Source: Xanthomonas nasturtii (GTDB lineage Bacteria; Pseudomonadota; Gammaproteobacteria; Xanthomonadales; Xanthomonadaceae). Taken from it: a DNA stretch of 64,000 nt. The stretch lies in the NCBI RefSeq assembly GCF_001660815.1, contig NZ_LYMI01000023.1, forward strand, positions 124,001-188,000, given 5' to 3'. The notes beneath the pieces were generated by a model that searched no databases, was not told where the DNA came from, and worked only from the letters and a program-made list of their open reading frames with translations. Numbering within the stretch: the first letter of the stretch is position 1; the number at the start of each line of letters is the position of its first letter. A program made the position numbers and the translations under genes. Shown here one piece after another: positions 8,349-18,161 of the stretch.

Positions 8349-10367
8349 GTGAATCCTCGTTTGCTGTTGCTGGCGTTGGCTGTGGCTGCCGGCACCTTGA
8401 GCTTGTCGGCCTGCCGCCGGGATGCGGCACCGCCGGCCACACCCGCCGCGACCAACACCACGCCAGCCGAAAGCGCCGACCAGTTCGTTGCGCGCATCAG
8501 TGCCGAATACAAGGCGGCCTATCCGGAAACCACCGCGGCGCAGTGGCTGTCGTCCACCTATATCAACGGCGATTCGCAGCTGCTCGCGGCCAAGGCCAAC
8601 GAGCGTTCGCTGGCGCAGCTGGATCGCTGGATCGAACAATCCAAGCAGTACGCCGGCACGCCGATGTCGGCCGACAGCGCGCGTGCGCTGCAGTTGCTCA
8701 CATTGATGAGCGCCCTGCCCGCACCGCGCGATGCGGCCAAGCTGGCCGAACTCACCCGCATCGCCGCCAAGATGGAAGGCGATTACGGCGCCGGCAGTTA
8801 CTGCGTGGGCGAAGGCGAGCAACGCCGCTGCCGCCAGCTCGGCGAACTGGAGCAGGTGCTGGCCAGCAGCCGCGACTACGCCGAACAACTGGACGCGTGG
8901 CAGGGCTGGCACAGCACCGCACAGCCCATGCGCAAGGACTACCAGCGCTTCGTCGAGCTTGCCAACGAGGGCGCACACGGGCTCGGCTTTGCCGATGTCG
9001 GGGTGTTGTGGCGCAGCGGTTACGACATGCCGCCGGCCCAACTGGCCAGCGAAACCGACCGCCTGTGGGAACAGGTCAAACCGCTGTACGCGCAGTTGCA
9101 GTGCTACGCGCGCGGCAAGCTCGACACGCAATACGGCAAGGACAAGGGCGAGCTCCCCGGCGGCCTGTTGCCGGCGCATCTGATGGGCAACATGTGGCAG
9201 CAGGACTGGAGCAATCTGTGGGATCTGCTGCAGCCCTACCCCGGCGCTGGCGACCTGGACATCACCTCTGCACTGGAAAAGCAGTATCAGGGCAACCTCA
9301 CCGCCGTGCTGGCACGCAACACCGGTGGCGATGGTGGCGCTGCCGCACGCTTCAACGCCGAACGCGAAGCGCAACTGCGCACCGCCAAGCAGATGACCGA
9401 ACGCGCGCAGGATTTCTACATCTCGCTCGGCATGCCCAAGCTGCCGGACACGTATTGGCAGCGCTCGCAGTTCATCAAGCCGCTGGATCGCGATGTGGTT
9501 TGCCATGCCAGCGCCTGGGACATGAATATGGGCGGCGAGCCGAATCAGAACATCGGCGCGGATGTGCGCACCAAGATGTGCATCAAACCCACCGAGGAAG
9601 ACTTCACCACCATCTACCATGAGCTGGGCCACATCTATTACGACCTGGCCTACAACCCGTTGCCGCCGCTGTTCCAGAACGGCGCCAACGATGGGTTTCA
9701 TGAAGCGATCGGCGACACCATCGTGCTGGCGATGACGCCCAAGTACCTGCAGTCGATCGGCATGGTGGGCGAACAACAGACCGGCCGCGAGTCGTTGATC
9801 AATTCGCAGATGCGCATGGCGCTGAGCAAGGTGGCGTTCCTGCCATTCGGCCTGATGATCGACCGTTGGCGCTGGGGTGTGTTCGACGGCTCCATCACGC
9901 CCGAGCATTACAACCAGGCCTGGTGGGAACTGAAAGCCAAATACCAGGGCGTGGCGCCGGTGAGCGCACGCGGCGAAGAATTCTTCGATGCCGGCGCCAA
10001 GTATCACGTGCCCGGCAATACGCCATATACGCGCTATTTCCTGGCGCATATCCTGCAATTCCAGTTCTACAAGGGGCTGTGCCAGGCCGCCGGCCATCAG
10101 GGCCCGCTGTACGCATGCAGCTTCTACGGCAACAAGGACGCCGGGCAGAAGTTCTGGTCGATGCTGCAGCGCGGCTCCAGTCAACCCTGGCAGACCACGT
10201 TGAAGGAACTCACCGGCAACGACAGACTCGACGCCGGCCCGATGCTGGAATATTTCGCGCCGATGAGCGAGTGGCTGAAGCAGCAAAATCAGGGGCAGAT
10301 GTGCGGGTGGCAGGCGACTGCGCCTGCTGCCGCGAGCAACGCGCCTGCGCCTGCCGCGCTGCACTGA
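8349..10367 (+). CDS. M2-family peptidyl-dipeptidase A (ACE-like lipoprotein)
   Basis: A 672-residue zinc dipeptidyl carboxypeptidase related to animal angiotensin-converting enzyme; a functional ACE-like enzyme has been reported from Xanthomonas. The N-terminus ends its signal peptide with LSLSAC, a lipobox, so the protein should be lipid-anchored in the envelope. Zinc ligands are in HELGH (residues 424-428), with the third ligand Glu in NDGFHEAIGD about 24 residues on. Downstream substrate and chloride-site regions (KYHVPGNTPYTRYFLAHILQFQFY) are well conserved. It stands alone: a 111-base gap follows eptA, and a GGCGGCC hairpin at 10400-10421 lies after its stop. Peptide scavenging is the simplest role. 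Confidence 0.95.
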   Translation: MNPRLLLLALAVAAGTLSLSACRRDAAPPATPAATNTTPAESADQFVARISAEYKAAYPETTAAQWLSSTYINGDSQLLAAKANERSLAQLDRWIEQSKQYAGTPMSADSARALQLLTLMSALPAPRDAAKLAELTRIAAKMEGDYGAGSYCVGEGEQRRCRQLGELEQVLASSRDYAEQLDAWQGWHSTAQPMRKDYQRFVELANEGAHGLGFADVGVLWRSGYDMPPAQLASETDRLWEQVKPLYAQLQCYARGKLDTQYGKDKGELPGGLLPAHLMGNMWQQDWSNLWDLLQPYPGAGDLDITSALEKQYQGNLTAVLARNTGGDGGAAARFNAEREAQLRTAKQMTERAQDFYISLGMPKLPDTYWQRSQFIKPLDRDVVCHASAWDMNMGGEPNQNIGADVRTKMCIKPTEEDFTTIYHELGHIYYDLAYNPLPPLFQNGANDGFHEAIGDTIVLAMTPKYLQSIGMVGEQQTGRESLINSQMRMALSKVAFLPFGLMIDRWRWGVFDGSITPEHYNQAWWELKAKYQGVAPVSARGEEFFDAGAKYHVPGNTPYTRYFLAHILQFQFYKGLCQAAGHQGPLYACSFYGNKDAGQKFWSMLQRGSSQPWQTTLKELTGNDRLDAGPMLEYFAPMSEWLKQQNQGQMCGWQATAPAAASNAPAPAALH

Positions 10368-10506
10368 CGCGCCGCTGCCGCTGCGGCATGCAGCATGCGG
10401 CGGCCGTCACCAGGGCCGCCGCCTAACGTTCCTTTGATAAACGCCTAAAACGCCGGCGATATACTGCGCGCCCGCTGCACAGGCGCAGCATGCAGGAAGC
10501 ATTCTA

Positions 10507-12441
10507 ATGAGCAACGCCTCCACCGGCCCGGACGCACGCGATGTGGACCGCAACACGCAGTTCATCGACGATGCGAACGATCGCGCATTCGACCCGACCT
10601 ACAGCAGCTCCAACAGCGAATACGCGGTGAAGGTGGGAAGCGGCACCGTCTCGGTCACCCCGGCAGAGCAGTCGGCCAAATATTCGCAGACCAGCGAGCA
10701 AAGCAGCGGCAGCCCGACGCAGCCACTGGGCGAGGCCAGCCTGCGTCGCGGCGGCGCGCTGAGCGCAGGCATGCTCAGCGATGCCGATGCAAGGACCACC
10801 ACCTTCAGCCTTGAGGCCGATGCACAGACCGGCCAGCACCAAAGCCTGCAATCCAAGCTGGGCGACAGCAAGCTGAGCATCGAGGCAGGCGCCAGTGCCG
10901 GGCAGCGCATGCGCTACGCAGTGACACTGCCCGGTGTCGATCAACCGCTGGAAGCCGCCAGGCGAGTCAATCCGCTGCAGCCGGAGAGCCTTCCGATCGG
11001 CGCACGCGCGGTGATGGACACCCAGACTTTTGTGCAGCGCGAATCCTCGGCAAGCCTGCGATCGCTGACCACGCAGAGCGAGATCACCGAAGCCAGCGGC
11101 CGCAGCTACATGATCGAACGCGTCGACGCGCGCCACGTGCGGGTGGTGACCGGGCCGAACGCGGCCATCGAGGCGGTGAATGCGTTGGGCATCAAGGCCG
11201 GACCGGCGCAGGCCCTGCTCGGGCGCGCCGACTCCCTGGGCCAGTCGCAGGTGCACAGCGCGCAATTCGACCTGGCCGATCCGCGTGCGCTTGCGGCCAT
11301 GGGCGCGTTCGTGCGCGAGGGCAAGATTGCCCCGGGCGTTCCGGGCGTCGATGAGATGCAGACGCTGGAACGGATCAATTTCAGCTCGCAGCAGCGTCTG
11401 CAGCTGGAACTGGGCCCGCTCAGCGCCGATGTCGCCGGCAACCGCAACCAAGGCAGCCAGGTGCGCATCAGCACGCCGGGCCAGGACGGCTACACCGTGG
11501 TGCAACAGCTGCAGTACGGCGACAACGTGCCGCTGACGATCGTGCGCCAGTACGACGGCAACGATGCCGAACGCGTGGAGCAGCGCAGCTACCGTTTCCA
11601 GATCGATGGCGATGTGGCCGCGCCGGGCTTGTTGCAGCGCCTGGGCGGGCGCAACGAGGCCAGCGAGGAAAAGGCAATCGCGCAGACCCTCAACAGCGCG
11701 TTGAGCGGCGAGATGACGGGCACCGGCGCAATCGCGCCAGGGCAGAAGACCACGCTGGAATTCAGCCAGGTGCAGATGCAGGCGCTGCTGGAGCAGACCC
11801 GCGCCAGCGCCGACGCCGGCAAGATCGGCGGTAGTGCGTTGACGGCGCTGGTCGGCGACCGCAATGCTCCGTCGCAGTCGCCCGAGCAGTTCGCAATCGC
11901 GATGGCGCGCAATGTGGGTGGGTCGCCTTATGGGTTTGCCGAGCGGCTGCAGCGCATCGCCGACGGTGCCGACGGAACATACGACGGCCAGCTGCAGCGT
12001 GTGGATGCCAGCGTACTGCCGCGGCCGACGGACGCCACCCCAACGCTGCCGGACCCGCGCGATGCAACGCACCCGGATCATGCGTTGCTGCAGCAATGCA
12101 TGGCGGCCGTGGAGCGCCTGCAGGCGGCACCCGGCCCCGCGACCGGGATGGACAGCGAACGCCTGGCCTTGGGGTCGGTGGTGGCCGCACGCGAGAATGG
12201 CTTGCAGCGGGTGGATCACGTGCTACTCGGCAACGATCCCGCGCGCGGGTTCGTGGTGCAGGGAGCGCTCGACTCGCCAGCGCATCTGCGGGGCAGCTTC
12301 GACGCCAAGGCTGTGCAGGAGGAGCCCATTGCCAACAGCCTGCAACGCCTGCAGGCGCTGGAACCCAGCACGGAGCGCGATGCTGCCACGCAGGCGCAGG
12401 CGTCGCAGCAGGAAACGCAGCGACAAGCGCAGGCGCGCTGA
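10507..12441 (+). CDS. XVIPCD-containing putative T4SS effector
   Basis: A 644-residue protein with no signal peptide or membrane segment. The tail, residues about 515-625, matches the Xanthomonas VirD4-interacting protein conserved domain: LPDPRDATHPDHALLQQ, GMDSERLALGSVVAAREN, GLQRVDHVLLG and FVVQGALDSPAHLRGSFD, followed by a Gln-rich end. In Xanthomonadaceae this domain docks proteins on the VirD4 coupling protein of the antibacterial type IV secretion system. The first 500 residues contain no enzymatic motif I recognise; a low-complexity Ser/Gln-rich N-terminus is followed by mixed beta-rich sequence. A good ribosome-binding site (AGGAAG, 10494-10499) precedes the ATG. No immunity-like gene sits alongside. 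Effector status is strongly supported, toxic activity is not. Confidence 0.85.
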   Translation: MSNASTGPDARDVDRNTQFIDDANDRAFDPTYSSSNSEYAVKVGSGTVSVTPAEQSAKYSQTSEQSSGSPTQPLGEASLRRGGALSAGMLSDADARTTTFSLEADAQTGQHQSLQSKLGDSKLSIEAGASAGQRMRYAVTLPGVDQPLEAARRVNPLQPESLPIGARAVMDTQTFVQRESSASLRSLTTQSEITEASGRSYMIERVDARHVRVVTGPNAAIEAVNALGIKAGPAQALLGRADSLGQSQVHSAQFDLADPRALAAMGAFVREGKIAPGVPGVDEMQTLERINFSSQQRLQLELGPLSADVAGNRNQGSQVRISTPGQDGYTVVQQLQYGDNVPLTIVRQYDGNDAERVEQRSYRFQIDGDVAAPGLLQRLGGRNEASEEKAIAQTLNSALSGEMTGTGAIAPGQKTTLEFSQVQMQALLEQTRASADAGKIGGSALTALVGDRNAPSQSPEQFAIAMARNVGGSPYGFAERLQRIADGADGTYDGQLQRVDASVLPRPTDATPTLPDPRDATHPDHALLQQCMAAVERLQAAPGPATGMDSERLALGSVVAARENGLQRVDHVLLGNDPARGFVVQGALDSPAHLRGSFDAKAVQEEPIANSLQRLQALEPSTERDAATQAQASQQETQRQAQAR

Positions 12442-12494
12442 GACTGCGCGCTGGGGGCTGCAGCTGAATCCCCGATCGAAAGCGTTCGAAGACA

Positions 12495-12528
12495 CGCATG
12501 GGGCCAACCACGATGTTGGCCCCATGCG
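12495..12528. terminator. Perfect inverted repeat after the XVIPCD gene, possible terminator
   Basis: A 14-bp perfect stem (12495-12508 with 12515-12528) with a 6-base loop lies 54 bases after the stop. There is no T tract, so termination is only probable. It sits between the convergent XVIPCD and DUF genes. Confidence 0.5.
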
Positions 12529-12702
12529 CTGGACGGGAACAATGGTCTGCTGGCTGGCCGGCGATGCCGCGCGACACAGCTGCCAGGCAGCAGATCCAAC
12601 ACCGGCCAGCTGCACACCCTTGCAGCTGGCACGGCAAACCGGTGACCCGTTCTAAATGCCGCAGACCTCAAGGCGCCAGCGAAGGCACACGGCGAGCGTG
12701 GC

Positions 12703-13107
12703 TCAATTGAGCTTGGCGCCCCCCTGCAAGCGTTCGCTCAACTTGGTCTTGAATTGCTCGAACTCCATGCCGTCGGCCTGGGCCTCGGCGTGCGCGGCGT
12801 CTTTCAGCGCGTCCGAATAGGTCAGCCGCACCGGCGTGCCCTGGCGTTCGTGCAGTTCGGCGGCGCGCATGATCAGCGCCAATACCTGCGCAGCGCTGGT
12901 GCTTTCGCCGGCGATGCGGCCATCCATGCCCAGTACCCATTCGCCGTCGCGGCGGACGATGCCGGCCAGCAGCGTGCGTTGCTGGTCGCGCAGTTCGGCA
13001 TGCGCCTCGATCGGGGAGACCGGCGCGGGATTGGCGGCGGCCTGGTTGCGCTGGCGCTCGGCGGCGCGCTTGCGGGCATCGCGGCGCAACTTGGAATCGG
13101 TGGACAT
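12703..13107 (-). CDS. Conserved hypothetical protein, 134 residues
   Basis: I do not recognise a named family. The first 30 residues are strongly basic and Arg/Ala-rich (LRRDARKRAAERQRNQAAAN). A compact alpha/beta stretch follows (LLAGIVRRDGEWVLGMDGRIAGE), then a helical region and a Lys/Glu-rich tail. There is no signal peptide or membrane helix. It begins 16 bases after the MFS transporter stop on the same strand, so the two are probably co-transcribed. I considered it as an immunity protein for the XVIPCD protein and rejected that: it is on the opposite strand and lacks an export signal. Confidence 0.75.
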   Translation of the reverse strand: MSTDSKLRRDARKRAAERQRNQAAANPAPVSPIEAHAELRDQQRTLLAGIVRRDGEWVLGMDGRIAGESTSAAQVLALIMRAAELHERQGTPVRLTYSDALKDAAHAEAQADGMEFEQFKTKLSERLQGGAKLN

Positions 13108-13123
13108 GCAGGCTCCTGTGGGG

Positions 13124-14377
13124 TCAGAGGTGGTCGGCCGGCTCCAGAGGCACTGCCTCGGTGGCCTGGCGGTGCCGTAAACGGCGGCCGCTGCGGCGCT
13201 CCCAGCGCCAGAATAGCCAGCCCAGCAGGAAAAAACCGGTCATGCCGAGCGCCAGATGCCGCGGATGTTCACTCAGCAGCGGCGAGAGCACCCCGGCCAC
13301 CACCGTATTGGTCATCAGCTGGGTGAACGCCTGCAGCGACGAGGCCAGGCCGCGCTGCTGCGGGTACATGTCCAGCACCGCCAGCGCGAGAATCGGGAAG
13401 ATCAACGCCATGCCGACGCCGGCCAGGAAGATCGGCAGCACCGCCCAGGGCAGCGCGATCTGCGCCACCGCGAACGTATAGGCCAGGTTGACCAGCGCCG
13501 CCACGCCGCAGCAGATGAAGCCGATGCGGGTCTGCCGCACCGGGTTCATCTGGCCGGCCATGCGCCCGGACAGGAACGAACCCAGCGTCATGCCGCCGAT
13601 GGTGGGAATGAACAGCCAGGCGAAGTCGCCTTCGCCCAGATGCAGGTGCTGCATGATCAGCACCGGCGCCGAGGCGATGTACAAGAAGATGCCTGCGAAA
13701 TTGAACGACCCGGCCGCGGCCAGCCGCTGGAAGCGCGGATTGAAGCCGATGCGCACGTAGTCCTGCAGCAGGCGCTTGAACTGCAGCGGTGTGCGTGCTT
13801 CCACCGGATGGGTTTCCGGCAGCCAGGTCATGGTGGCCACCAGCAGCACCAGGCCGAACACCACCAGAAACCAGAAGATCAACGGCCAGCCGGCGCCGCT
13901 GAGCAGGATCCAGCCACCAATGATCGGCGCGATGGCCGGCGCGATGCCGAAGATCATCGAGACCTGGCTCATCAGCCGCTGCGCATCCGGGCCATGGAAC
14001 AGGTCGCGGATCACCGCCCGCCCGACGATCATGCCCACGCCGGCCGACAGGCCCTGCAACGCGCGGAACGCCAGCAGCGTGGGCAGGTCCTGCGACAGCG
14101 CGCAGCCGATCGAGCCGGCGATGAACAGCACCAGCCCGCCCAGGATCACCCGCTTGCGGCCCCAGGCATCGGACAGAGGCCCGTGCGCAATGCTCATCAC
14201 GCCATAGGCCAGCAGATAGACGCTGATGGTCTGCTGGATCGCCACCTGGTCCACCGCCAGGCTGCGGCTGAGCCGCGAGAACGCCGGGAAGATGGTGTCG
14301 ATGGAAAACGGGCCGAACATCGCCAGCCCGGCGAGCAGCAGCGCCGTGCGACGGGTGGAAGGCGTGGTGGGGGGCAT
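13124..14377 (-). CDS. Bcr/CflA-family MFS multidrug efflux transporter
   Basis: About 417 residues with twelve predicted membrane helices. The first cytoplasmic loop carries the MFS motif A version GPLSDAWGRKRVILGG. The N-terminus (LAMFGPFSIDTIFPAF) and the helix 4-5 region (RALQGLSAGVGMIVGRAVIRDLF) are characteristic of the drug:H+ antiporter Bcr/CflA group. Export of bicyclomycin, chloramphenicol or other compounds is a family property; the native substrate is unknown. The start chosen is MPPTTPSTRRT at 14377; an ATG at 14401 would add eight residues. Divergent from the glycine riboswitch/gcvP unit and likely co-transcribed with the small downstream gene. Confidence 0.9.
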   Translation of the reverse strand: MPPTTPSTRRTALLLAGLAMFGPFSIDTIFPAFSRLSRSLAVDQVAIQQTISVYLLAYGVMSIAHGPLSDAWGRKRVILGGLVLFIAGSIGCALSQDLPTLLAFRALQGLSAGVGMIVGRAVIRDLFHGPDAQRLMSQVSMIFGIAPAIAPIIGGWILLSGAGWPLIFWFLVVFGLVLLVATMTWLPETHPVEARTPLQFKRLLQDYVRIGFNPRFQRLAAAGSFNFAGIFLYIASAPVLIMQHLHLGEGDFAWLFIPTIGGMTLGSFLSGRMAGQMNPVRQTRIGFICCGVAALVNLAYTFAVAQIALPWAVLPIFLAGVGMALIFPILALAVLDMYPQQRGLASSLQAFTQLMTNTVVAGVLSPLLSEHPRHLALGMTGFFLLGWLFWRWERRSGRRLRHRQATEAVPLEPADHL

Positions 14378-14550
14378 GCAGGAATCCGCAACGTGGTGCA
14401 TCGGGGACGCACGCCGGCATCCGCCCAGCGCGCGCCGGAAAGAGCGTGAGGGCGCCGATGATAGGCGCTTGCGCCGACAAGGTTAAGCAAACCCAAGCAG
14501 ATGGGCAGTGCCGATGACCCGCGCGGGCGCTGCAGCACGTGCGGCCACGC

Positions 14551-14556
14551 TATAAT
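14551..14556 (+). promoter_or_regulatory. -10 element of the gcvP riboswitch transcript
   Basis: A consensus TATAAT hexamer lies about 15 bases upstream of the first riboswitch stem, as expected for the transcript start. No strong -35 hexamer is visible at 16-18 bp upstream. Confidence 0.6.
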
Positions 14557-14567
14557 TGTGCGGCAAC

Positions 14568-14752
14568 ACGGTGGGAGAAGCGGCACTGCCGCTGCCGAAG
14601 GCGCAACAGCCCGTAATCGCTCAGGCCCGATACCATCCGCAGTACAACTCTGGAGAGACCGGCCGATGCCGGCGCCGAAGGGGCACGGAACGCAGGCAGG
14701 CCAGGCGCCAGGCCGCGTTTTTAAACTCTCAGGCAAAAGGACAGAGGGGCGC
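14568..14752 (+). ncRNA. Tandem glycine riboswitch upstream of gcvP
   Basis: Two consecutive glycine aptamers. The first (about 14568-14648) contains GTGGGAGAAG, CTGCCGAAGGCGCAA and TCAGGCCCGATACCA. The second (about 14650-14752) begins TGGAGAGACC, has GCGCCGAAGGGGCA, and ends with the signature AAACTCTCAGGCAAAAGGAC and AGAGGGGC. Such RNAs switch on glycine-cleavage genes when glycine is abundant. The distance from the second aptamer to the gcvP ATG is about 100 bases, leaving room for an expression platform, which I could not define. Confidence 0.93.
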
Positions 14753-14853
14753 GAGGAAGACCGTCGCTGCGGCAGGTCGTGGTGCGCTCATGCGCGCCAT
14801 GCCGGTTGCGGTGCGGGTCGACCATTCGTCTGCCCCTGCCCCGGATGCCCGCC

Positions 14854-17781
14854 ATGTCCCAGCCCCCGTCTTCCCTGCGCGACCTCGAACACCACAGCGC
14901 GTTCGTCGAACGCCATATCGGCCCCAACGACGCAGAAATCGCGCAGATGCTGGCCGTGGTCGGCCATGCCTCGCTGGATGCGCTCACCGACGCCATCGTG
15001 CCGGGCAACATCAAATCGCCGGCCGCGCTGGCGCTGCCCGATGCGATGACCGAAGAAGAAGCGCTGGCCAAGATCCGCGCCATCGCCAGCAAGAACCAGG
15101 TGCAGCGCACCTTCATCGGCCAGGGCTATTACGGCACCCACACGCCGAAGGTGATCCTGCGCAACATCCTGGAAAACCCGGCCTGGTACACCGCGTATAC
15201 GCCGTACCAGGCGGAGATTTCACAGGGCCGCATGGAAGCGCTGATCAATTTCCAGACCCTGTGCGCGGATCTGACCGGCATGCAGATCGCCAACGCCTCG
15301 CTGCTGGACGAAGCCACCGCCGCGGCCGAAGCGATGACGCTGGCCAAGCGCTCGGCCAAGTCGAAGTCCGACATCTTTTTCGTGCACGACGCAGTGCACC
15401 CGCAGACGCTGGAACTGCTGCGCACGCGCGCCGAGCCGCTGGGCATCGTGCTGCGCGTGGGCACGCCGCAAGAAGCGCTGCAGGCCGAGTGCTTCGGCGT
15501 GTTGCTGCAGTACCCGGACAGCTTCGGGCACATCGGCGATCACGCCGCGCTGGCCAATGCGGTGCATGCGCAGGGCGGCCTGGTCGCAGTGGCCACCGAC
15601 CTGCTTGCGCTGACCCTGATCGCCGCACCCGGCGAATGGGGGGCGGACATCGTGGTCGGCAATTCGCAGCGCTTCGGCGTGCCGTTCGGCTTTGGTGGCC
15701 CGCATGCGGCGTTCATGGCCTGCCGCGATGCCTACAAGCGTTCGATGCCGGGCCGCCTGATCGGTGTGTCGATCGATGCCGCCGGCAACCCGGCGTATCG
15801 CTTGACCCTGCAGACCCGCGAGCAACATATCCGCCGCGAAAAGGCCACCTCCAACATCTGCACCGCGCAGGTGCTGCTGGCGGTGATGGCCTCGATGTAT
15901 GCGGTCTACCACGGTCCCGATGGCCTGACCCGCATCGCGCGCCGCACCCATCGCCTGACGGCGATCCTGGCGGCCGCACTGCGCGGTGCCGGCGTCACTG
16001 TGGGCGAGCATTTCTTCGACACCCTGCACGTCAAGGCGGTCGATGCCGACGCCATCCACGCCCGCGCACGCGCGGCCGGCATCAACCTGCGCGCCATCGA
16101 CAGCGAAGCGGTCGGCATCAGCCTGGACGAAACCAGCACGCGTGCCGATGTGGTTGCGCTGGCCGCTCTTTTCGGCGCCACGGCAGATGTGGATGCGCTC
16201 GATGCCGCCACCGCCGATGCGTTGCCGCAAGGCCTGCTGCGCACCAGTGCCTTCATGACGCACCCGGTGTTCAACACCCACCACAGCGAGCACGAACTGC
16301 TGCGCTACATGCGCTCGCTGGCCGACAAGGATCTGGCGATGGATCGCACCATGATCCCGCTGGGCAGCTGCACCATGAAGCTCAACGCCACCGCCGAAAT
16401 GATCCCGGTGACCTGGCCGGAGTTCGGCGCGATCCATCCGCTGGCGCCGGCCGAACAGTCGGCCGGTTACGCGCAGCTGATCGACGAACTGGAAGCGATG
16501 CTGGTCGAATGCACCGGCTACGACGCGGTGAGCCTGCAGCCCAATTCCGGCGCGCAGGGCGAGTATGCCGGCCTGCTGGCGATCCGTGCCTATCACCGCT
16601 CGCGCGGCGAGGCGCATCGCGACATCTGCCTGATCCCGGAATCCGCGCACGGCACCAACCCGGCCTCCGCACAGATGTGCGGCATGACCGTGGTGGTCAC
16701 CAAGTGCGATGCCAACGGCAATGTCGACGTCGAAGACATCCGCGCCAAGGCGGAGAAATACTCCGACCGCCTGGCCGCACTGATGATCACCTACCCCTCC
16801 ACCCACGGCGTGTTCGAAGAAGACGTGGTGGCGATCTGCGAAGCCGTGCACGCGCATGGCGGCCAGGTCTATACCGACGGCGCCAACATGAACGCGCTGG
16901 TCGGCGTGGCCAAGCCCGGCAAGTGGGGCTCGGACGTGTCGCACCTGAACCTGCACAAGACCTTCTGCATTCCGCACGGCGGCGGCGGCCCGGGCGTGGG
17001 CCCGTGTGCAGTGAAGTCGCACCTCGCACCGTATCTCCCGAAGACGCTTCCTAGTGCCGGCATCCGTGCCGGCGAAAATCAAACAGCTGCCATCCATGGC
17101 AGCGGATTGAAGGGCGGCGAAGGCGATGTGGGCATGGTCAGCGCGGCCAGCTATGGCTCTGCCTCCATCCTGCCGATCAGCTGGATGTACGTGACCATGA
17201 TGGGCAGCGCCGGCCTGCGCAAGGCCACGCAAGTGGCCTTGCTCAATGCCAACTACATCGCCAAGCGGCTGGCCCCGCATTACAAGACGCTGTACACCGG
17301 CCGCAACGGGTTGGTGGCGCACGAGTGCATCCTGGACGTGCGCCCGCTGGAGAAGACCAGCGGCATCGGCGCCGAAGACATCGCCAAGCGGTTGATCGAC
17401 TTCGGCTTCCACGCGCCGACCTTGAGCTTCCCGGTGGCCGGCACCTTGATGGTGGAGCCGACCGAAAGCGAATCGCAGCATGAGCTGGACCGCTTCATCG
17501 ACGCGATGATCCAGATCCGCGAAGAGATCCGCGCCATCGAAGACGGCCGCTTTGACCGCGACGACAACCCGCTCAAGCACGCACCGCATACCGCAACGCA
17601 GGTGTCGGCCAGCGAGTGGACCCATGCCTACCCGCGCGAACTGGCCGCCTTTCCGCTGCCCAGCCTCAAGCATCAGAAATACTGGCCGCCGGTGGCGCGC
17701 GTGGACAACGTCTATGGCGACAAGAACGTGATGTGCGCCTGCATCCCGGTGGATGCGTACAAGGAAGACGCCGAGGCCTGA
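14854..17781 (+). CDS. gcvP: Glycine dehydrogenase (decarboxylating), glycine cleavage P protein
   Basis: A PLP enzyme of 975 residues that decarboxylates glycine and passes the aminomethyl group to the lipoyl H protein. It is the long single-chain form: an N-terminal P1-like half ([17 protein letters not shown]) and a C-terminal P2-like half holding the PLP lysine, Lys702, in [17 protein letters not shown]. Start [14 protein letters not shown] at 14854; an ATG nine bases upstream is possible. Expression should be controlled by the preceding glycine riboswitch. gcvT and gcvH are not nearby. Odd point: after LAPYLPKTL (residue 732) there are about 21 residues, encoded by two DNA palindromes, that other GcvP families lack. 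Confidence 0.97.
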   Translation: MSQPPSSLRDLEHHSAFVERHIGPNDAEIAQMLAVVGHASLDALTDAIVPGNIKSPAALALPDAMTEEEALAKIRAIASKNQVQRTFIGQGYYGTHTPKVILRNILENPAWYTAYTPYQAEISQGRMEALINFQTLCADLTGMQIANASLLDEATAAAEAMTLAKRSAKSKSDIFFVHDAVHPQTLELLRTRAEPLGIVLRVGTPQEALQAECFGVLLQYPDSFGHIGDHAALANAVHAQGGLVAVATDLLALTLIAAPGEWGADIVVGNSQRFGVPFGFGGPHAAFMACRDAYKRSMPGRLIGVSIDAAGNPAYRLTLQTREQHIRREKATSNICTAQVLLAVMASMYAVYHGPDGLTRIARRTHRLTAILAAALRGAGVTVGEHFFDTLHVKAVDADAIHARARAAGINLRAIDSEAVGISLDETSTRADVVALAALFGATADVDALDAATADALPQGLLRTSAFMTHPVFNTHHSEHELLRYMRSLADKDLAMDRTMIPLGSCTMKLNATAEMIPVTWPEFGAIHPLAPAEQSAGYAQLIDELEAMLVECTGYDAVSLQPNSGAQGEYAGLLAIRAYHRSRGEAHRDICLIPESAHGTNPASAQMCGMTVVVTKCDANGNVDVEDIRAKAEKYSDRLAALMITYPSTHGVFEEDVVAICEAVHAHGGQVYTDGANMNALVGVAKPGKWGSDVSHLNLHKTFCIPHGGGGPGVGPCAVKSHLAPYLPKTLPSAGIRAGENQTAAIHGSGLKGGEGDVGMVSAASYGSASILPISWMYVTMMGSAGLRKATQVALLNANYIAKRLAPHYKTLYTGRNGLVAHECILDVRPLEKTSGIGAEDIAKRLIDFGFHAPTLSFPVAGTLMVEPTESESQHELDRFIDAMIQIREEIRAIEDGRFDRDDNPLKHAPHTATQVSASEWTHAYPRELAAFPLPSLKHQKYWPPVARVDNVYGDKNVMCACIPVDAYKEDAEA
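17050..17112. repeat. Palindrome-rich in-frame insertion within gcvP
   Basis: Within this 63-base stretch are GCCGGC-ATCCGT-GCCGGC (17056-17073) and a perfect 7-bp stem with a 4-base loop (17086-17092 with 17097-17103, loop TCCA). The hairpin cores resemble the GCGGCATCCATGCCGC core of REP-like elements at 56.1-56.4 kb. It keeps the reading frame. The boundaries are my estimate from family comparison by memory. Confidence 0.5.
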
Positions 17782-17804
17782 GCGGCACACCAGCGACGGT
17801 GAAG

Positions 17805-17838
17805 AGAAAACCCGGCCGGTCACACGGCTGGGTTTTTT
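17805..17838 (+). terminator. Rho-independent terminator of gcvP
   Basis: Stem AACCCGGCCG/CGGCTGGGTT (one mismatch) with a short loop is followed by a T6 run at 17833-17838, 25 bases after the gcvP stop. Confidence 0.85.
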
Positions 17839-18161
17839 AATGCGCTGCGTATGGATGCCAATGCGCGGTGCGTACTTCGGCTGGCAGCCGCAGCACTGCG
17901 GTTTCGCTGCCGGCGGCGAGCATGCTGCGTTGGCAGATTGCCGGCGCAGCTCTCGCCCTGGATCTCATCGCCAACAGCATCCACGTCGGGCTGAAGCTCG
18001 ACGCATGCCCGAAACAGCGCGATTGAACGGCCATGCAGCGCACGGGGCCGGCTCACTGTGCGATCCGCTGCGCGGCGCGCGCACCACTCTCTCGTTTGCC
18101 TGGCCTACACGTGCCATGCGGATGATGGCGAACGCTCTCACTCCACAGCGGACCCTAGCGC
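17839..18161. other. Intergenic region before the carboxylesterase gene
   Basis: About 320 bases without a credible gene. Short frames on both strands have no ribosome-binding site or family resemblance. No clear promoter hexamers found. Confidence 0.5.

Noticed and set aside
12703..13107. Immunity protein for the XVIPCD effector
   Set aside because: Opposite strand, no export signal, and it pairs with the MFS gene by spacing.
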